From NCBI RefSeq assembly GCF_029504655.1, contig NZ_JAQFIL010000001.1:4469001-4533000 (forward strand): a stretch of 64,000 bases of DNA. Reading direction: 5' to 3'. The position numbers were made by a program, and so were the translations under genes. Position 1 is the stretch's first letter, and each line of letters begins with the position of its first letter. Source of the stretch: Catalinimonas alkaloidigena (lineage in GTDB: Bacteria; Bacteroidota; Bacteroidia; Cytophagales; Cyclobacteriaceae). The notes below the pieces were generated by a model. It was given only the letters and a program-made list of their open reading frames with translations, searched no databases and was not told where the DNA came from. Shown piece after piece: positions 63,868-64,000 of this stretch.

Positions 63868-64000
63868 TTATAGAGAATCTACCGCCAGTCGGTATTTGGG
63901 ATCTTCAATGATATTGACATCAATGACTTTCTCAGCGTTCTTGAGTAATACTCTACAATCATCGCTAAGGTGCTTCAGATGAAGTGTCTTTCCGGCTTTG
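63868..64000 (-). CDS. C-terminal end of a SulP-family anion transporter (STAS domain)
   Basis: The last 43 codons before the stop are visible on the minus strand: 'GKTLHLKHLSDDCRVLLKNA' then 'VIDVNIIEDPKYRLAVDSL'. 'LKHLS.DC..LL..A' and 'V.EDP.Y' are the end of the STAS domain of SulP permeases (sulfate/bicarbonate-type). The rest is outside the window. Confidence 0.7.
   Translation of the reverse strand, partial: KAGKTLHLKHLSDDCRVLLKNAEKVIDVNIIEDPKYRLAVDSL

Noticed and set aside
1..64000. CRISPR array, rRNA or prophage
   Set aside because: No regularly spaced repeats, no rRNA-like conserved blocks and no phage structural genes were recognised on either strand.

Overview
The window reads as chromosome of a marine- or soil-type gliding Bacteroidota, most likely order Cytophagales. 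Support: a gldC gliding-motility gene, a SusC/SusD pair, a TonB-linked receptor of the OMP_b-brl type, Bacteroidota promoters of the TTG / TAnnTTTG kind (upstream of mnmE, the polyamine genes, dps and susC), many secreted hydrolases with Tat or lipoprotein signals, and the carboxynorspermidine route to polyamines. No rRNA, tRNA or CRISPR array was recognised.

Layout. 1-13.3 kb: secreted and metabolic genes (NTF2-like protein, endonuclease/exonuclease/phosphatase, nucleoside hydrolase, gamma-glutamyltransferase, a three-domain AraC regulator, an acyl-CoA dehydrogenase-like flavoprotein, SMP-30 lactonase, a TonB receptor), with several broken genes (DinB, DUF1326, a shortened NTF2-like protein). 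13.3-31.1 kb: an island of about 16.4 kb held between two nearly identical 713-bp direct repeats. The repeats are parts of one host gene (carboxypeptidase-like regulatory domain protein), truncated on the left and intact on the right. The island carries, all on the minus strand, a one-module highly reducing type I polyketide synthase with its own thioesterase, a phosphopantetheinyl transferase, two membrane regulators sharing one N-terminal domain (one with a GAF domain, one with a SpoIIE/PP2C phosphatase), and SiaB/SiaC-type partner-switch proteins. Its right end is a graveyard of IS256, IS110 and IS630 remnants. 31.3-42.4 kb: sulfatase, DinB, CPBP protease, phytanoyl-CoA dioxygenase-like protein, M14 carboxypeptidase, a chimeric AraC/SDR reading frame, Gfo/Idh/MocA oxidoreductase, quinone-oxidoreductase-like protein, a decayed SDR, a PqiA-like membrane protein. 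42.9-46.6 kb: housekeeping (mnmE, thioredoxin-like, deaminase, gldC) and an XRE-cupin regulator. 46.9-54.1 kb: a SusC/SusD/lipoprotein/metallophosphoesterase uptake locus. 54.2-64 kb: sugar-isomerase-like protein, polyamine pair, divergent dps/oxyR, marR-yceI with shared palindromic operators, proA, and the 3' end of a SulP transporter.

The strongest candidate for an undescribed system is the island: a PKS, its activating enzyme and a Sia-like phosphatase/kinase/phosphoprotein switch in one collinear block, apparently brought in by recombination into a host gene. The second theme is gene decay: at least six genes carry frameshifts, stops, internal deletions or fusions, and sequencing error must be excluded for the single-base cases.
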